A stretch of DNA of 64,000 nt from Bryopsis sp. KO-2023 (lineage: Eukaryota > Chlorophyta > Ulvophyceae > Bryopsidales > Bryopsidaceae), in NCBI GenBank assembly GCA_030272585.1, contig BSYQ01000013.1, positions 682,001 to 746,000 of the forward strand, in the 5' to 3' direction. The translations under genes were made by a program, and so were the position numbers. Below the pieces are notes generated by a model. It saw only the letters and a list, made by a program, of their open reading frames with translations, ran no database searches and was not told where the DNA came from. Shown one piece after another: positions 26,711-39,662 of this stretch. Every line of letters starts with the position of its first letter. The stretch's first letter is position 1.

Positions 26711-29276
26711 ATGCTCAACGACCAGACGCAGCCCTTGTTGGCTGACGAAGAAGCCGCCGTTCGCGAAGAGGTCCGTTCTCCCTGCGAAAGCAGAAAAAAA
26801 AAGGACAGAAACAGAGCCATTTTCGTTCCACGAAGTTCGACGTTTTACTCCGTAACAAAAATTCTTTGGTTTCGGAATTCGACAGACCGACGACGCGGCA
26901 TCCCACACTCCGCCGGCGTTGGAGGATCCAGATGCACACCGATTTCTTTACATGGTAATGTGGTGGCGAATGCCATGGCCCAGGTTAGATTCCTTTCGAC
27001 TCCATCCTTCTCATAGATTCCAGAAAAAAACAGGATTCCAAACAAGAAAAAAAAAAATGCTGAAAATGCATCCACCTCCATGTTTTTTTGTTACATCCAC
27101 ATTCCCTCCCAAGTCCAGCTTCCGTTTGTATTTCCAACGAGAGTTCATGTTTTGATGATTGTGAATTTTGCGACAGGGTGTGTGGGTGTGCATGTTTGCA
27201 TTCAATTTCGTTCTTGCGAGAGTTTTGGCTAGGGCTGACTTGCCGTACGATGCCATCGAACCGCTGGACCAATTCGCCCTTTATGACAGCTTGACCAGAA
27301 TGATGCTGTTTGCTGTCGTGCTGGGCTGGTTTGTGAGAATCAATCAAGAAGATAGATTTTTCTGGTTGTTTCACTGGTAATATCCCCCCCCCCCCCCCAC
27401 ACACACGCTCACAAAAAAGAGGCTTCATTTTTTCCTTCTGGTGAAAATATTATGAAACCTTTTTGTTCTCAAAATCCAGATTTGAAAACGGCCACATGTT
27501 TCTTTTTTTTTTTTTTGTCATTTATTTAATGTACCAACACGCACAAAAATTGCACAAAGTTCTTTTTCCTTCTTTTCGATTGTCTTCTAGAATTAAAAAA
27601 AAAAAAAAAAGATTGAACACCCTCTCCCCTCTTTTATAACTTTTTTTTTTGGAATAAATTGATGGAATTGGGTTCGCAGGAAGCGATGGTACTTCTTTGT
27701 GCTATTTTTCGGAGTGGTTCCTTTCTATTCTTGGCTCAGCAATTTCGAACCACTGAAACACAGCACAGAAGATATTCACAATTGGTCATCTGCGATGTAT
27801 GTTGCTGTAGTGGGAGGTAGGCCAAAAAAAAGGAAAAAAAAGGAAAAAAAAATAAATAATAACAAAGCAGAAGTGAAACCGGATAAATCAAATGACCATA
27901 GGTACTTTTCGAGGAAAAAAGGGAGAATCAAGACAGAGAAAAATCACTCCTTTGAGAGATAATTCGAAAATTGAAACCAAATTAATGTTACTTTTTGTGA
28001 TGTTCTTTGCTTTAAAAAAAAATCCCGGGGGGTGGGGGGATTTCCCGTCGGTGCAGGTGGACTCGTTGTATTGGTGGTGATCATAGCCCATCTCCTTTTG
28101 GCTTTTCGTCGGAAAAATATCACCGGAGCCTTCCTGTACTTATTGGCAAGACTCGCTGTTTTTGGGTGCGCGGTGAAAAATAAACAAGGAAACTGACTTG
28201 TGTAGTGAACTCTTGCAATGATCAACCAGCTGGTGAAAAAAAAAAGTCCATTTGTTTGGAAAGTTGATTCAAGTTTTCGAAGTCACCTTCCTGCATAAGT
28301 ACTCTTTCATCACTCTCCTGAAATTCGACTTGTCTTCACTCTTTTTTTCACTCTTTTATTTTCCAATCTATTTTTTCAAGAGCACTTCTTTTCTTAAAAT
28401 TTCAATCTTGACTTTTCTTTCACTCTTCATTGTGGAGCACACCAGCAGACACCATCAGCATCATCCCAATTTTGGGGGTTTTATTATTTTGTTGTTTTAC
28501 TTTATTCTTTCGAAACAGGTACTATTATTTCTTCACGATTTTCTTGAGTACGAGCCACCACAATGACCTCCATTTGCACCACTATTTCACCGCCTGGTGT
28601 TGTGCTTTGTTCGCTGAATTCAACCATCCCATTTCGGCGGCGTTGCTGGGTGTCATGTCAGCCATTTTCGTTCAAGGTACGGTGAAACTGCATAAGTTGT
28701 GTTGGATGGTTGATTTTTTTGTTTCTAACCTTTTTTTTTCCTCCTGTTGCTCGATCGGCACACTTGGCAAATTGTGCTGATAGATTTTTTGGGACCCTTA
28801 AAAATTGGAAAGGAAATTGCTGTTACCACCCCCACCCCCCACCCCAAAAGAAAAGGAAATAAATAGATAAACAAATAAATGGATCTAAAAAAATAATACT
28901 CTAGGAGTTACTTCATCATCCATCTGGTGTTTTTGAGAAACACCACAAACATTATATGTTCGTTTCTCTATTTTTCGTTTTCTGTCCATTGGTTGTATTC
29001 ATGATTTGAACTGCAGGGATCGGCGCCTACACGTTTGCCCCTCTGTTCAACGACCCTGGTTGCTTTTCCACCACATTGCCAGTGACGTACGCCAAGTGCA
29101 TTTTCAATGCCGACGCAAATTTCACTCTGAACATCTGCCCTGGGCCAATGGGGGCCATTCCGGAGGCCGTTTGCACCACCAGGAAACGCTCGATGGTGGA
29201 ATTCATAGGGAACGTTTCGAATCCTCATGTGTGGCGGCCGGTCGAGCCTCTCGAAATGTTCGTCAACCATCCATGA
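26711..29276 (+). CDS. multi-pass membrane protein with an HLHHY motif
   Basis: Seven exons: 26711-26770, 26886-26954, 27177-27376, 27680-27816, 28057-28165, 28519-28676, 29017-29276 (TGA); 331 codons, phases 0,0,2,1,2,1 consistent. The N-terminus (MLNDQTQPLLADEEAA) is cytosolic-looking with a dileucine-type acidic motif. About five to six hydrophobic segments follow (VCMFAFNFVLARVLA, MMLFAVVLGWFV, YFFVLFFGVVPFYSWL, GGLVVLVVIIAHLLLAF, YYYFFTIFL, and the stretch around SAALLGVMSAIFVQGIGAYTF). LHLHHYF precedes the last pair, and a cysteine-rich tail follows. HxHHY followed by a glycine-rich helix ending in G-(V/I)-x-x-x-x-F recalls the membrane half of fungal LCCL-domain proteins; that is a memory-based, weak assignment. 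Function unknown. Confidence 0.75.
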
Positions 29277-30650
29277 GGATGTGTCATCACTTTTTTTTTT
29301 TCGTTTCGTTTTCATGTTCTGGGCTTGGATGGCTGGGCGGCGGTTTGAAACGACTCTCTGGATTTCCCAAAGAGTTGGTTTTTCAGGGGATATCAAACAA
29401 AAAGCTGATTTTTTTTCTTCCGAGTTTTTATGATAGTGTCTTATGTTGTGGTTTGCAAGAACATGGCAAGGGGGGGGGGGGGGGGGGGGGGGAAGGTCGG
29501 ATTGGTTCTACTTTTTTTCTCTCTCTCCATTTTTTTTCGTTTTGAATTCCCTTTGCCCCGTTTTTGTTTTCGTGGCATTGTTCCGATCATGACTAATAAG
29601 CAAACATTTTGAAAGCATAACCAGACCTTTCAAAATTACAAAATCAAACAAATCACACAGGAGTTAGCTCCTGTTTGTTTGAATTCTTGGGTTCTTTTAA
29701 AAGAATGAATGCACCCATTCTTCCATGGCAAAAGATTCATTGGATATTTTTCTCTTTTTTTTTTCCTGGGAATGTTCTTCAAGAATACCAAAACCCTGTT
29801 TGTGGAGTCGGGTGTTTTTTAGCCCCGTTTGTTTATCAGGAAGTTATTTCAAAGATATTTGACTTCGGTTGGACTTTGTTGTGTGATGCGAGTTTATGTG
29901 GCAGTTCGAATTTCAATTCTTAAGGATTTGTTGGGGGGTAGCGTTCCAACAGAGAGAAAAATGGAATGGGATATCAAAACATCCTTCTCAAAGAAAGCGT
30001 TTTACTTCCTCACGCCGCCCTTTCTGTTCAGAAGAGAGTAGTGCTTAATCGAAGTCAACACAACAACTCTCAATCAAGTCCGTCATACGATTCAGCGTTC
30101 AAGATGCGGTGGTAACGATGAACACCCAGCCAAGTCGTGGGGGTAGCAAGAGGCCAGATATATATGGGAAGCTTTGTTGTGTCGGGACTTGCTGGTCGAG
30201 GGATATCGTCGTTAACGAGTATTTTCACATGTGGGAGCCCTCCATGAGGTCAAAGTGGCTGCTGGGCTCTGCTTTCAATCGCCCAAACTTGTTTCTTCAT
30301 CTTGGGACTTGTTTCTGTCCCAACCTTAACCGTCGTCTCCGCTCGGCTTTGCAAATCGAAAAAGGAGTTCCACCAAGAGGTCACAAGCTTAAGCGCTCTG
30401 TGTTGCAAAGCAAGGTCGAGCTCGTCCACAGGGTAAAACTCCCATCGGATCAAGCGCTATGGTTGAAGCAAAACTCTTAAAAAAGCATCGTACATTGGGT
30501 ATCAGTTCTTTGTGCAACGTTTTGACGGCCACCCTGCCGTTGCGCAACGATGGTGGTAAGGGTTGTGGTTGTTTTCTTCATTGCATATCACTCACAAGCA
30601 TTCCGAGCTGTGCGGGGGACTTATTCAGGTTTTGAGGACTCTCATCCCAC
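29277..30650. other. spacer downstream of the membrane protein
   Basis: Contains a run of 23 G at 29470-29492. Around 30110-30480 both strands have open frames of 67-123 codons with no recognised domain. No gene model is supported. Confidence 0.4.
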
Positions 30651-30659
30651 TTATAAGTG

Positions 30660-30930
30660 TACTTCATCGCAAAAAATTCTGTGTGCTTGCGTGCAAGTGA
30701 GGTTGCAAGTGTCACTTGTTTTCCACTTGCATACAAGTGAGTCACTTGCAGCCCCACTTGCACGCAAGCACACCACTTGCACACCCGCTTGCTTGCAAGT
30801 GGGTCATTTGCAGCCCCACTTGCATGCAAGCGCAACACTTGCAGACCCACTTGCATGCAAGCGCAACACTTGCAGACCCACATGCCGGCAAGTGGAATCA
30901 TTTGCACACCCACTTGTCGACAAGTGGACT
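30660..30930. repeat. cluster of CACTTGCATGCAAGTG-type palindromic words, island 1
   Basis: At least twelve copies of (C)ACTTGCAxxCAAG(T/C)G or its halves. A 31-base unit (ACTTGCATGCAAGCGCAACACTTGCAGACCC) is tandemly repeated near 30818-30880. CCACTTGTCGACAAGTGG at 30910-30927 is a perfect 18-base palindrome. Confidence 0.9.
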
Positions 30931-31277
30931 GATCGTGGTACAAGGAGATCTACACAGAGTGGGGGTGTTCACGATTTTGAGATCCGCAGAGAGTTGCTGT
31001 TGGTGCTTGGGACTTGGGACGATCAACATACGACAAGTCGACCAAGGCGTTTGGACTGGCGAAAAGCACGCAAGGTGTTCGTTCAAGGCGTCAACGGAAA
31101 AAAGTAACGAAGTGTTTAGCTACCTTGTACTCAGAGATACTTGTGGTGTGCAATTGAAAGTGTAGGTGCGGGAGAAAAAGACCCCACGTACACAAAAGCA
31201 GACTCCAGGCATGCCCCATGCGCCCACGCCCACGGGACAGCTCCCTACAAGTAAGCCTGGGGATGAGGTTTCGGGAA

Positions 31278-31320
31278 TGGCGTCGCTGCCATATGGCAGC
31301 GACGCCAGAATGCATTCTGG
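31278..31320. repeat. two overlapping perfect palindromes (30 bp and 16 bp)
   Basis: 31278-31307 reads TGGCGTCGCTGCCAT and then its exact reverse complement, with no spacer. It overlaps CCAGAATGCATTCTGG (31305-31320), also perfect. A third hairpin, GTACAGACATTGG / CCAATGTCTGTAC with a 5-base loop, follows at 31563-31593. Confidence 0.92.
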
Positions 31321-32159
31321 TGTGAGGTGCTTTTTAACAGTAAAATGAGTGTTACTCAAAAGTTTTCCACAGGAAAAATGAAGAGGAAAAGGAGGTTGCA
31401 AAGGGTGGGATGTGTGCCGGGCTGAGGATGTCCCAGAATCCACATTCTGAATGATTTTCAAGAATGCTGCCATGAAGCACAGCATGTTCGATGCCTGAAA
31501 CAGAAAAACTTTCTAAAAAAAACAAAAAGCCATGTACAATAAATGGACGATCCTGGAGAGGTGTACAGACATTGGCGACACCAATGTCTGTACTTTCCGA
31601 GCAACAGCAACCAGCGCTGGAAAATGAATTCTGCCGCCAGCAGGAGCTTTCGTAGATGAACAGCCTCAGGTGATCAGGTGATGGGTCTCAGTTCAGCAGG
31701 GAAATTCAACAACTGCGAGGGCTGCAGATCGGAGCCGGTTTCTGTGGAAAAACGACCCCAACCTTGTCCCAACAACTGCAGCTTTGGGGTTGGTCGGGAA
31801 GGATTGTGGTAAACTGGATTCGTGCTGATTGATTTTGAAGAATTATCCGATCTTTCATGATTTTGAAAGGCAGATTTTGGTAAAAGGGGGAGAGGGAGTT
31901 ATACTCCTATAAATGGATGGTTTGTGGGAAAGAGGAAGAAACATATAGAAGAGGCATGTGGCACAGGGCTGGGTTCGACTCCTGGCAGCCTGGGGATTTG
32001 ATATTCGATTGTATGCGATAGATGCATTTGTCTCTCAATGAGATTGTAATGGATGGGTGTGGATGTTTGTTAATGTAGTTGATTGAATCCATTTGTCTTA
32101 GCATGATGTTGTAATAGTTCGATTGAGAAAATGATTGGGTGATTCATCCTACACAGATT

Positions 32160-32440
32160 TCTCACTTGCGAGCAAGCGGGCCGGCAAGTGAGTACCCGCT
32201 TGCACGCAAGTGATACAGCAAGTGAGCACCCACTTGCACGCAAGTGATACAACAAGTGAGAGCCACTTGCATGCAAGTGATACAGCAAGTGCTTGTGGGC
32301 GTTACCAACCACTTGCACGCAAATGACTTTGCAAGTGGCCGTGTCACTTGCAATCCACTTACCCGCAAGTGGCCATTTGCTGTATTATTTGCATGCAAGT
32401 GACAGCGACAAGTGGGTTGCAAGTGGGTTGCAAGTGAGCG
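32160..32440. repeat. cluster of CACTTGC-NN-GCAAGTG palindromic words, island 2
   Basis: The same word family as island 1 (30660-30930), here as a tandem of about 30 bases: CACTTGCACGCAAGTGATACA followed by GCAAGTGAG, repeated at least three times around 32190-32290, then degenerate copies to 32440. The shared core shows that the two islands are related. Confidence 0.9.
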
Positions 32441-34862
32441 AATTTTTTGCGATGTTGTGTATCGGGTTCTGGTAGAGTAAGGTGTGTCGATTATAGTCTA
32501 TAGATCTGTCTAGACTATGGCCACCCTATCTAGGGTGCATGCATGGTTCTCGTTCAAAAGGAGGCACGAAGAACAAAAATATTGAAAAAAAATATATATA
32601 TTCATTACGCAATTCGATCATCCTCCAGTCGGGACCGCAAAAATATGCCCGTGATTTCGACAAGATAGACGTTTACGTTGTGTGTGCTGCACACACAGAA
32701 ACTGTTTCCGAAATGGTTTTGTTCAGGGGGGTCCCCTGGAAAGTAGTTTCTGAAGTGTATACGTGTACAGCAGAAGTCCAAGTAATGTTGCAAGCAGGAT
32801 GCATTGAGGATTCCGTTCACTCTAAGCTTTCAGATTTTTTCAATTGAAGTTACAACTGTTTGCTCACGACTCGGAGTCCCCAACGTTTAAAAGGAGAGTT
32901 GGTTGCGAATGTCCTAAAAAAGACGAGTCGATTCCAAAGTCGTCGCGCGTCAAAAATCTTAAGATCCTTTGGGCACACATGACCAACATATCAGGAGTAT
33001 TGTTTTTAAGCATTATGTTCCACAGCCTTATTTCCGAGGATGTTGGCTCCGAAACCATATTGAGTTTATGCGAGTCCTTTTACATCCTCCTCCCCTAACT
33101 ACTAAGAGAGGCTCGCACAATTTCTGGAGGCAGGACAAATGGGATTTGTCCATATTCCATTGCATATTGCCCATGTTCAATGAACATTGTTTATCCCCAG
33201 TCCAGGTCGATCCTCTCTAATTTACTCGTTCCATTGACAACCTTAACAATTTTTATTTAATCGCTCACTACATCCGATCTAGGAGTCCTCCAAGATTGTA
33301 ATTGTCGCCTTCGTATGTGTTTTTGTCTCGAACAAATGAATCAATGTAATATTGCGTGCTTGATTGATTGAATGAATGAACAAACAAACAAAGCCATTAT
33401 TCGTTCATTCCAGACATATCACGTGACGTGTGCACACTGTAAAAGGTTTATCAAATCAAATCAAATCATGGTTACACACATGTGCACACTGTAAAAGGTT
33501 TAGAGGTTCGAATGGTTTTTGTAAGGAAGTATTGTTATTAGATGGATCATGAGTTTAAATGTGGAGCAGTGGAAGAACGACTGTCTCCGTAAAAAAACAG
33601 TTTCGATATATATCGAAACAGATACATGTATGTAAGAAATCCGCAAGAAGTTCCAGGAACCCAAAAGTGTTCTCTTCTGAGCTGACAGTTAGCTACTTTC
33701 CAAAAAAGTATTTCCGCATGAAAAATATAAAAATATGAAGCTGAGGGCAATGGTGTTCATAGTGGCCTCGCTAGGGAGATACAAAACGTTCCCAAATCTG
33801 GCCCAAATTTGTTGCAAAAATTCCTCACCACGTGCACCACCTCCTTTCTCACGATCCTACACATAAACTCATTGATCATCATAAATAGCAACCCTCTTTT
33901 CTGGAAGTGACAATTTCAATTGTGAACATGCAATTTTTTTTCTTTTTTCCCTTCTTTTTTCCCCCTTTTGTTTTTTTTCAACTGATAGATACTTGTGATG
34001 TTTTTCATGCACATCCCTTTCTTTCATGTCGTGTTCCCTCCCCCAGATATTTTCCCTCACCTGCCATAATTGGGCCACACACACACACACCCATTTGAAA
34101 TACTACCAGCTTAACTGTAACTGTCACAACTGGATGCCGATTCACAACGATTGGTAGTGTACGGAGGCACTGCCACAAGCTTCACTCTCCATTTTCCCTC
34201 AAATCGTTGAATCGCATTTGTACCGGCAATGATATAGGGGGTTGTAGAAGGGTGGTGGGTAAAAACTGACAAGTCAAAGTCACAGGGGGGGTGGTTCTCG
34301 AACACACATGCGAACTGAAACCTGTCCAAAGTTCATCATGCAGCTTCTGACCGAGTGTAGCACAACAGGGGCAAACATTACTTGTTACCCATTTTCTAGG
34401 GTAGTTCTTGTGAGTCTATAGAGTTTCGACAGAATCTGTTTTCTGAGGGGTTGCAAGGTCTTTTTTATTGAACCTTTTTCGAACTGTAGGAGATCCTTGG
34501 TGATCTCAACAAGACCGAAATTTCGAAACATCAACCGTTCCGATCGACGTTCCCAGAATTGCAAATTGTTGACAATCGATTGCTACAGCAAGACCTCTCT
34601 CTTCTCAAAATGGTGTACATCTTCCGATCAAAATTCTCTCCAGCTAAGTGTATCGACCGATCGTTCAGGAAACGAATGAAGGCAGTGTAGTGTGAACATC
34701 TTTCCCCAAAAGATAATACAAAAAAGCCAAAAAAACCAAAACATGGTAGCCCCTGGAAAATCTGACGAAATTGGAACGTGCTTCCACATGCATTTGAGTA
34801 TTTCTACTGGGACTACAGATAAAGAAAATGGTGAACAGGAAGAGGGGCCTCCCCTTGTGCAA
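32441..34862. other. gene-free stretch
   Basis: No exon supported. It contains a perfect 20-base palindrome, GTTTCGATATATATCGAAAC, at 33600-33619, and a direct repeat of TGTGCACACTGTAAAAGGTTTA at about 33429-33450 and 33481-33502. Confidence 0.4.
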
Positions 34863-37800
34863 TCACAGCCTACGGAGTAAAAGCTGGGTTTCTTGAGTGG
34901 CGGGGTGTTTCGCACCATAACAGATCTTTCGCACTTGAACGGCCTTTTTCAAGGCATCTTGGGCCTTGACATTACAAAAACCACAAATTAAAAAAGTTAA
35001 AGAAAAATGTGACATTATTTCAGAAAACAAAACGAATTTTTTATTTTTGTAATTTTTGTTGCGGTGATACGTATCATATTCATTTGTCCAGTCTGAATGG
35101 GACATGAAACTTTCGCTTTTATGTTGCATCTTCTTCTTTGTGCTCCCCCCCCCCCCCTGAATAATAATAAAAAAAAGACTGGTTCACAGTCGTTGAAAAA
35201 ACCCCACCGATAACAAAAAGGACGTGAACCCCTCCCCTCCCCCAAAAAAAAACACTAAAAACTAAAAACTAAAAATAGCATCAAGATTTTCTCTGGTTGG
35301 TTCCCCTGTGGTGAGTCTACCTGTTTCTTGTAGACATCCCTGATCGCAGGTGGAAGCCCAGCCACCCCTGCTCGCACGCTCAAAACCTCCCCCATGCATT
35401 TGTAAAAATTTCCCAGCTCCGTGGTGGGAATTTGCAGGATGGTTTCCATTGCTGTGATGACTTTCTGGCAGTACTTGAGACTGCCCTGGGGGTCCCCCAG
35501 CCTCCGATAACAATTCATTATGGGCGTCATGGCATCGAACATGTGAACATGGTAAGGACCGAGTTTCCCTTCAAAAAAAAAATTTACAAATTTACAAATT
35601 AAAAAAACGAGTATTAAAAAATGATAATACATATCAATATATGTGTGAGAAAAAAATATGCGCACCCCCCTAAGATCGCTGCCGACATACAAAAGCATCA
35701 CACTTGGAAGAAAAAAAAAAAAAAACTTTTGGGAAAGCTTGATGCACACCTGGGCCATCGAAGCCTTTGATGTGATCTTCGAATAGCTGGAGCGCCGCCT
35801 TGGTGTCTCTGTTGTTGTAAACAGACATCGCTGTCATGAGGGATTCATGAGCTTGCGCAACCACCTCTTCCGGCACAAACCCGCTGTAATCCTTCTTCTC
35901 GGTTTTCTTCTTCCCACCCTTTCTTTTCACGGCCCCCTTTTTGACGTCAGCCTCGTTCTCTTTCCCATTGTTTTCGCTGTTGGCGTCCGCTTTTGATTCT
36001 GGGGGAGGTTCGGGGGTGCTGGTGTTGATTTCCTCGTCCGTTTTCTTGCTTTTGATGCCAGATGTGAGGTTGCACACCGTGCATTTCCACTGTGGGGTTT
36101 TGCTGTCGGAATCTGACATGCACTCAGGGATGTGCAGCCCTGAACACTTGGGGTCGGGGCACTGGACTCCCTGTAAAGATCATTGCAGCACAACACCATC
36201 TTGCTTTTCAAAAAGGATAAGAAAAAAATCGTTCAAGCCAGAGCACCGGCCCTGATTTCTGTCCGTATGTACGTCGTTTCTGTTCCATCATTTTCTCCTA
36301 AAGTTTTTTCGAAACAAACAAAAATGAGCTAGGTACCTTTCAATCTACGGCTAACATTGTTTTGTTCTGGAAAATAAATAGAAGCAAAAAATAAACACAA
36401 AAAACATCAGAAAGCAATTTCGACCAAAAAGGTGCTGATTGCTACCTCATTTTTTTGCTTTCTTTCCCCTTAAAACCTAAGGAGAAGAAGCAGGGAAAAG
36501 TCTGGAAGCAATTGTGTGTGCAAAAAAAGGAACGTGAGGTACCTCCAGCATCCTGTCGGTCGAAGTCTGGAGATCTTCGCTGCATCGTTCACAAGCGCAC
36601 TGAAAGTAGCGAGTTTCCAGCAGGGTTTTTTGCCTCAACCACCTGGGCTCCATCAAATTGATGTAAGAAACACACATCTGTTCGTTGGGCATGATGTCCC
36701 GGATCGCTCGAAAAGTCATTACAGGTCCTGTTGCAACAAAAAAGCAGACAGACAGAGAGTGCACCTCCACAATTAAATGTAGGCATGACATGGAAAAAAA
36801 GCTCCCCATAAAAAATGGGGAAAAGAAAAAAAACACCTATGCTTTTTCTCAGCTGGCTGCTGACTCATAATTGAAGGGTGAATCAGATGCACACACACAC
36901 ACAGAAAAGGATCTCTTTTTTTACCAGTTTAGTGTATCTATTCTGTTTGCATTCCTACCTTCAGCACTGAAGCAGCAATTTGGGCGGCAAGAATGATTGA
37001 ACAGGGAGCAAACCGGGAAAAGTCCGAGCGCAACATCCGTGTTTTCGATCCCTGACGTCCCCAGCCCATGCGAATTCATGTTGATGATCGCAGCCAATTC
37101 TTGCAACTCCTGAAGGTCCACTGCTCCAGGAAAAAAAAAACGAAAAAAAATACAGTAAAAGTATATCCCGACAAAGACACACAACATATCCACATTCACT
37201 GTTCTTTTTATGAAATAAAAACAATGAAACGAGAAAAATAAATGCAGAAAAACCACCTGGGTCTCCATCCTCATGGTGTTTTCCTATGAGTTCCTTCAAT
37301 GCCCTGCATCCTGAAGCGAGCGATTTCCTCCAGCTTTCCGGCATTTTGTCCCAATGCGAAACCAGCGACTTGACGTCGGCCCAGCCCCCATGCAAAACGA
37401 ATTTCCCCTCGTTCGACCCTTGGAAAAGCTCCACCTCAGGCAACTCGCACGATCCCTCCAGTGCTTCTCGCTGTGGCTGTCTGACACCTCCGGTTTCTCG
37501 ACCCTGTGATTTTTTTTATTTTGGACCCGTTATCAGTACGAGTGCGTGAATTTCCCCTCATTTTTCTTCCTTTTTTTTGAATTTTAAACCTAGTTTATCA
37601 ACCCCCAGAGGAGGATAACACTTGCACATACCAAAAAAAGACCAACGTGTTGCTGTTCTTTTCTTTTTTGAGGGTCGATAGAAGTACGAATTCAGAAGCT
37701 CGACAGTAGCTGCAACAGAAGGGCACCTTTTTGAGACTGGCTAATTCCGCTATCAATTTTAACAGTGCCAGGTCACACTCGTGCTGCTGTGCCAGGGCGG

Positions 37801-38903
37801 GCAATTCTGCATGGACGTCTGTCGATGCACAAGCCTTGTTCGCGTGCTCTTGGCAAGCAGCGCAGCAAAAAGTCCTGCTCGATAAACAGCGGGGAAAAAA
37901 ATTGAAATTGACATGTGGATTTTCACAAAAACATTTTGTGGGTTCAACCCACATTTTGGGGATGAACTTCTTTTTTCCAACAAATTTTCAACGTGCGGTT
38001 GTTTAATTCCACTCCCCGAAAATAAAATAAAACAAAGTCCTCCAATTCTGGCCCCCACGAAAGTCGAGCATTGAAGAAAAACGTAGACTGCGTTCTTACC
38101 CTCAATTCTTACTGATTGGGCCAGAAAAAAAGGAAGGAAGAGGGGGGGGGGGGGGGGGGGGGCAAGACAAAACCCTTGAAACGATGCGAACCTTTGCTGT
38201 GGATCGGTGCTCGACATGAGTTTGATGTCCGGCAATTTTTTGAAACATGCAGAACAGAGCACCAATCCAAATTGCTCTCGGGGCACGGCCGCCACTGCGT
38301 GTTCCATCAACACCACCTCACCGGCAGAAATTCGCCGCCTGCAGGAAAAAAAGGGAAAGAACCTTGCCCCCAAACGCCCATATTTTTCATTGGCAAAAAG
38401 AGTCTACGCACATATATATATTGTTCCCAAATTCTCAGTCTGTTTTTTTTACATTCCCTATTTTTTCAATTCTTGGACTTATGATATATATGCATCTGGC
38501 ATATTCATATCCCTGTTGACCCAAAGAAAAAAAAGCAAAAAGAAATCCTGACATCATTATTTTTACTAATCGTTTGGGTTATCTCATTCTATACTTATGA
38601 CATTGTTTTTTCATACTTTCCTCTTGTGTTTTCTAAAATGCACTCTCTGTACCAAGCAGATTGCTTGCAAATTCTTTTCCTATTTATTTTTTTTTTTTTT
38701 TCAAATGTGTTACATCGAGGCAAACCGCCCCATGTAGCCCGTCCACTATACAAATGAGTGATATGGGCCCTCCACTCTAATAATAATTGTCTGTACTACC
38801 CCTGGCCCGAATTTACTCCCAAAAACAACCTGCTAGAATAAAAATCACCCTTCTTCCGATTCAGCGCGTAAATTGTACATTATTTATTTATTTATTTATC
38901 TAT

Positions 38904-38934
<31 letters not shown>

Positions 38935-39662
38935 TAAACCTGGCTACAGCGAAGCGTCCCATTTTCTGGGTAAAACTCGTCGACCAAGGGAGCTTCTCAT
39001 CCAAACCACTCAAAACAGGCAATGGCATAAACTTCTTGCCCTGGATCAACCATGAAAAGGAAACAAATAAACAGATCTTCCCAAATTTCAGTTTTAGTGA
39101 CAACAGAAAGAACATGTGACCTTATATTCACCCATAAAAAAAAAATAAAAATAAATAAAATAAAAATAAAAAACGAAATGGAAAAAAGAGGGGTGCTTTT
39201 GTCCGTCCGACTGACTGACTTTTTTCTTAGATTTCTTCTTTTTGTTTTTCTTTGCTGCACTTGGTGCAGCATCTTCTGCGGGATTGTCATTGGATGTACC
39301 TGACCAAAAAAAAAAACAATTAATTAAAAAAAAAAACAATGACAAAAAAAGTCACTTGAAAATACTGTTGAGGGGATACAAGGAAAAAAAAAAGCATTAA
39401 ACCTCCAAATCTTCAATATGATTGTTGATAAATCAGGGCCAAAACCAAATGTTCAGATTTTTTCAGTTTTATTAAAACTGAATGCTGGGGCCATTTTCGA
39501 CCTACTTCCAAAATTCTTTTCCAGCGAGAAAAAAAAAAACCTCAGCGATACACCACCTGCGTCAACTGGTTTGTGATCGCCAGCAGAGGCTTCGGGTGGT
39601 TGCGATTCGGACCCCTCCTTCTCGCTCGATAGGGGTTCCTTCCCGTCCATCAGGAGTGCCAC
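34863..39662 (-). CDS. SET and MYND domain protein (SMYD-type lysine methyltransferase)
   Basis: Eleven exons in coding order: 39662-39557, 39299-39220, 39040-38940, 38338-38192, 37874-37727, 37476-37257, 37120-36959, 36727-36543, 36170-35750, 35568-35321, 34964-34863 (TGA). They sum to 640 codons with all phases agreeing. Domains in order: lysine-rich leader (KKNKKKKSKKK, about residues 52-62); SET start GRFAVARRRISAGEVVLMEH; split MYND zinc finger (CSACFK ... FCCAACQEHANKAC, divergent spacing); SET core GLFPVCSLFNHSCRPN; YINLMEPRW; post-SET FQCACERC and VQCPDPKC; then a C-terminal helical/TPR region. SMYD enzymes methylate lysines of histones and other proteins using S-adenosylmethionine. 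Unusual is a charged insert in exon 9 (about residues 420-465: KSKKTDEE, KGAVKRKGGKKKTEKK). All SAM-site motifs that I can see are intact. Confidence 0.92.

Noticed and set aside
30109..30480. 123-codon + frame near 30.1-30.5 kb
   Set aside because: The minus strand is also open here, no splice partners or motifs were found, and it adjoins repeat islands.
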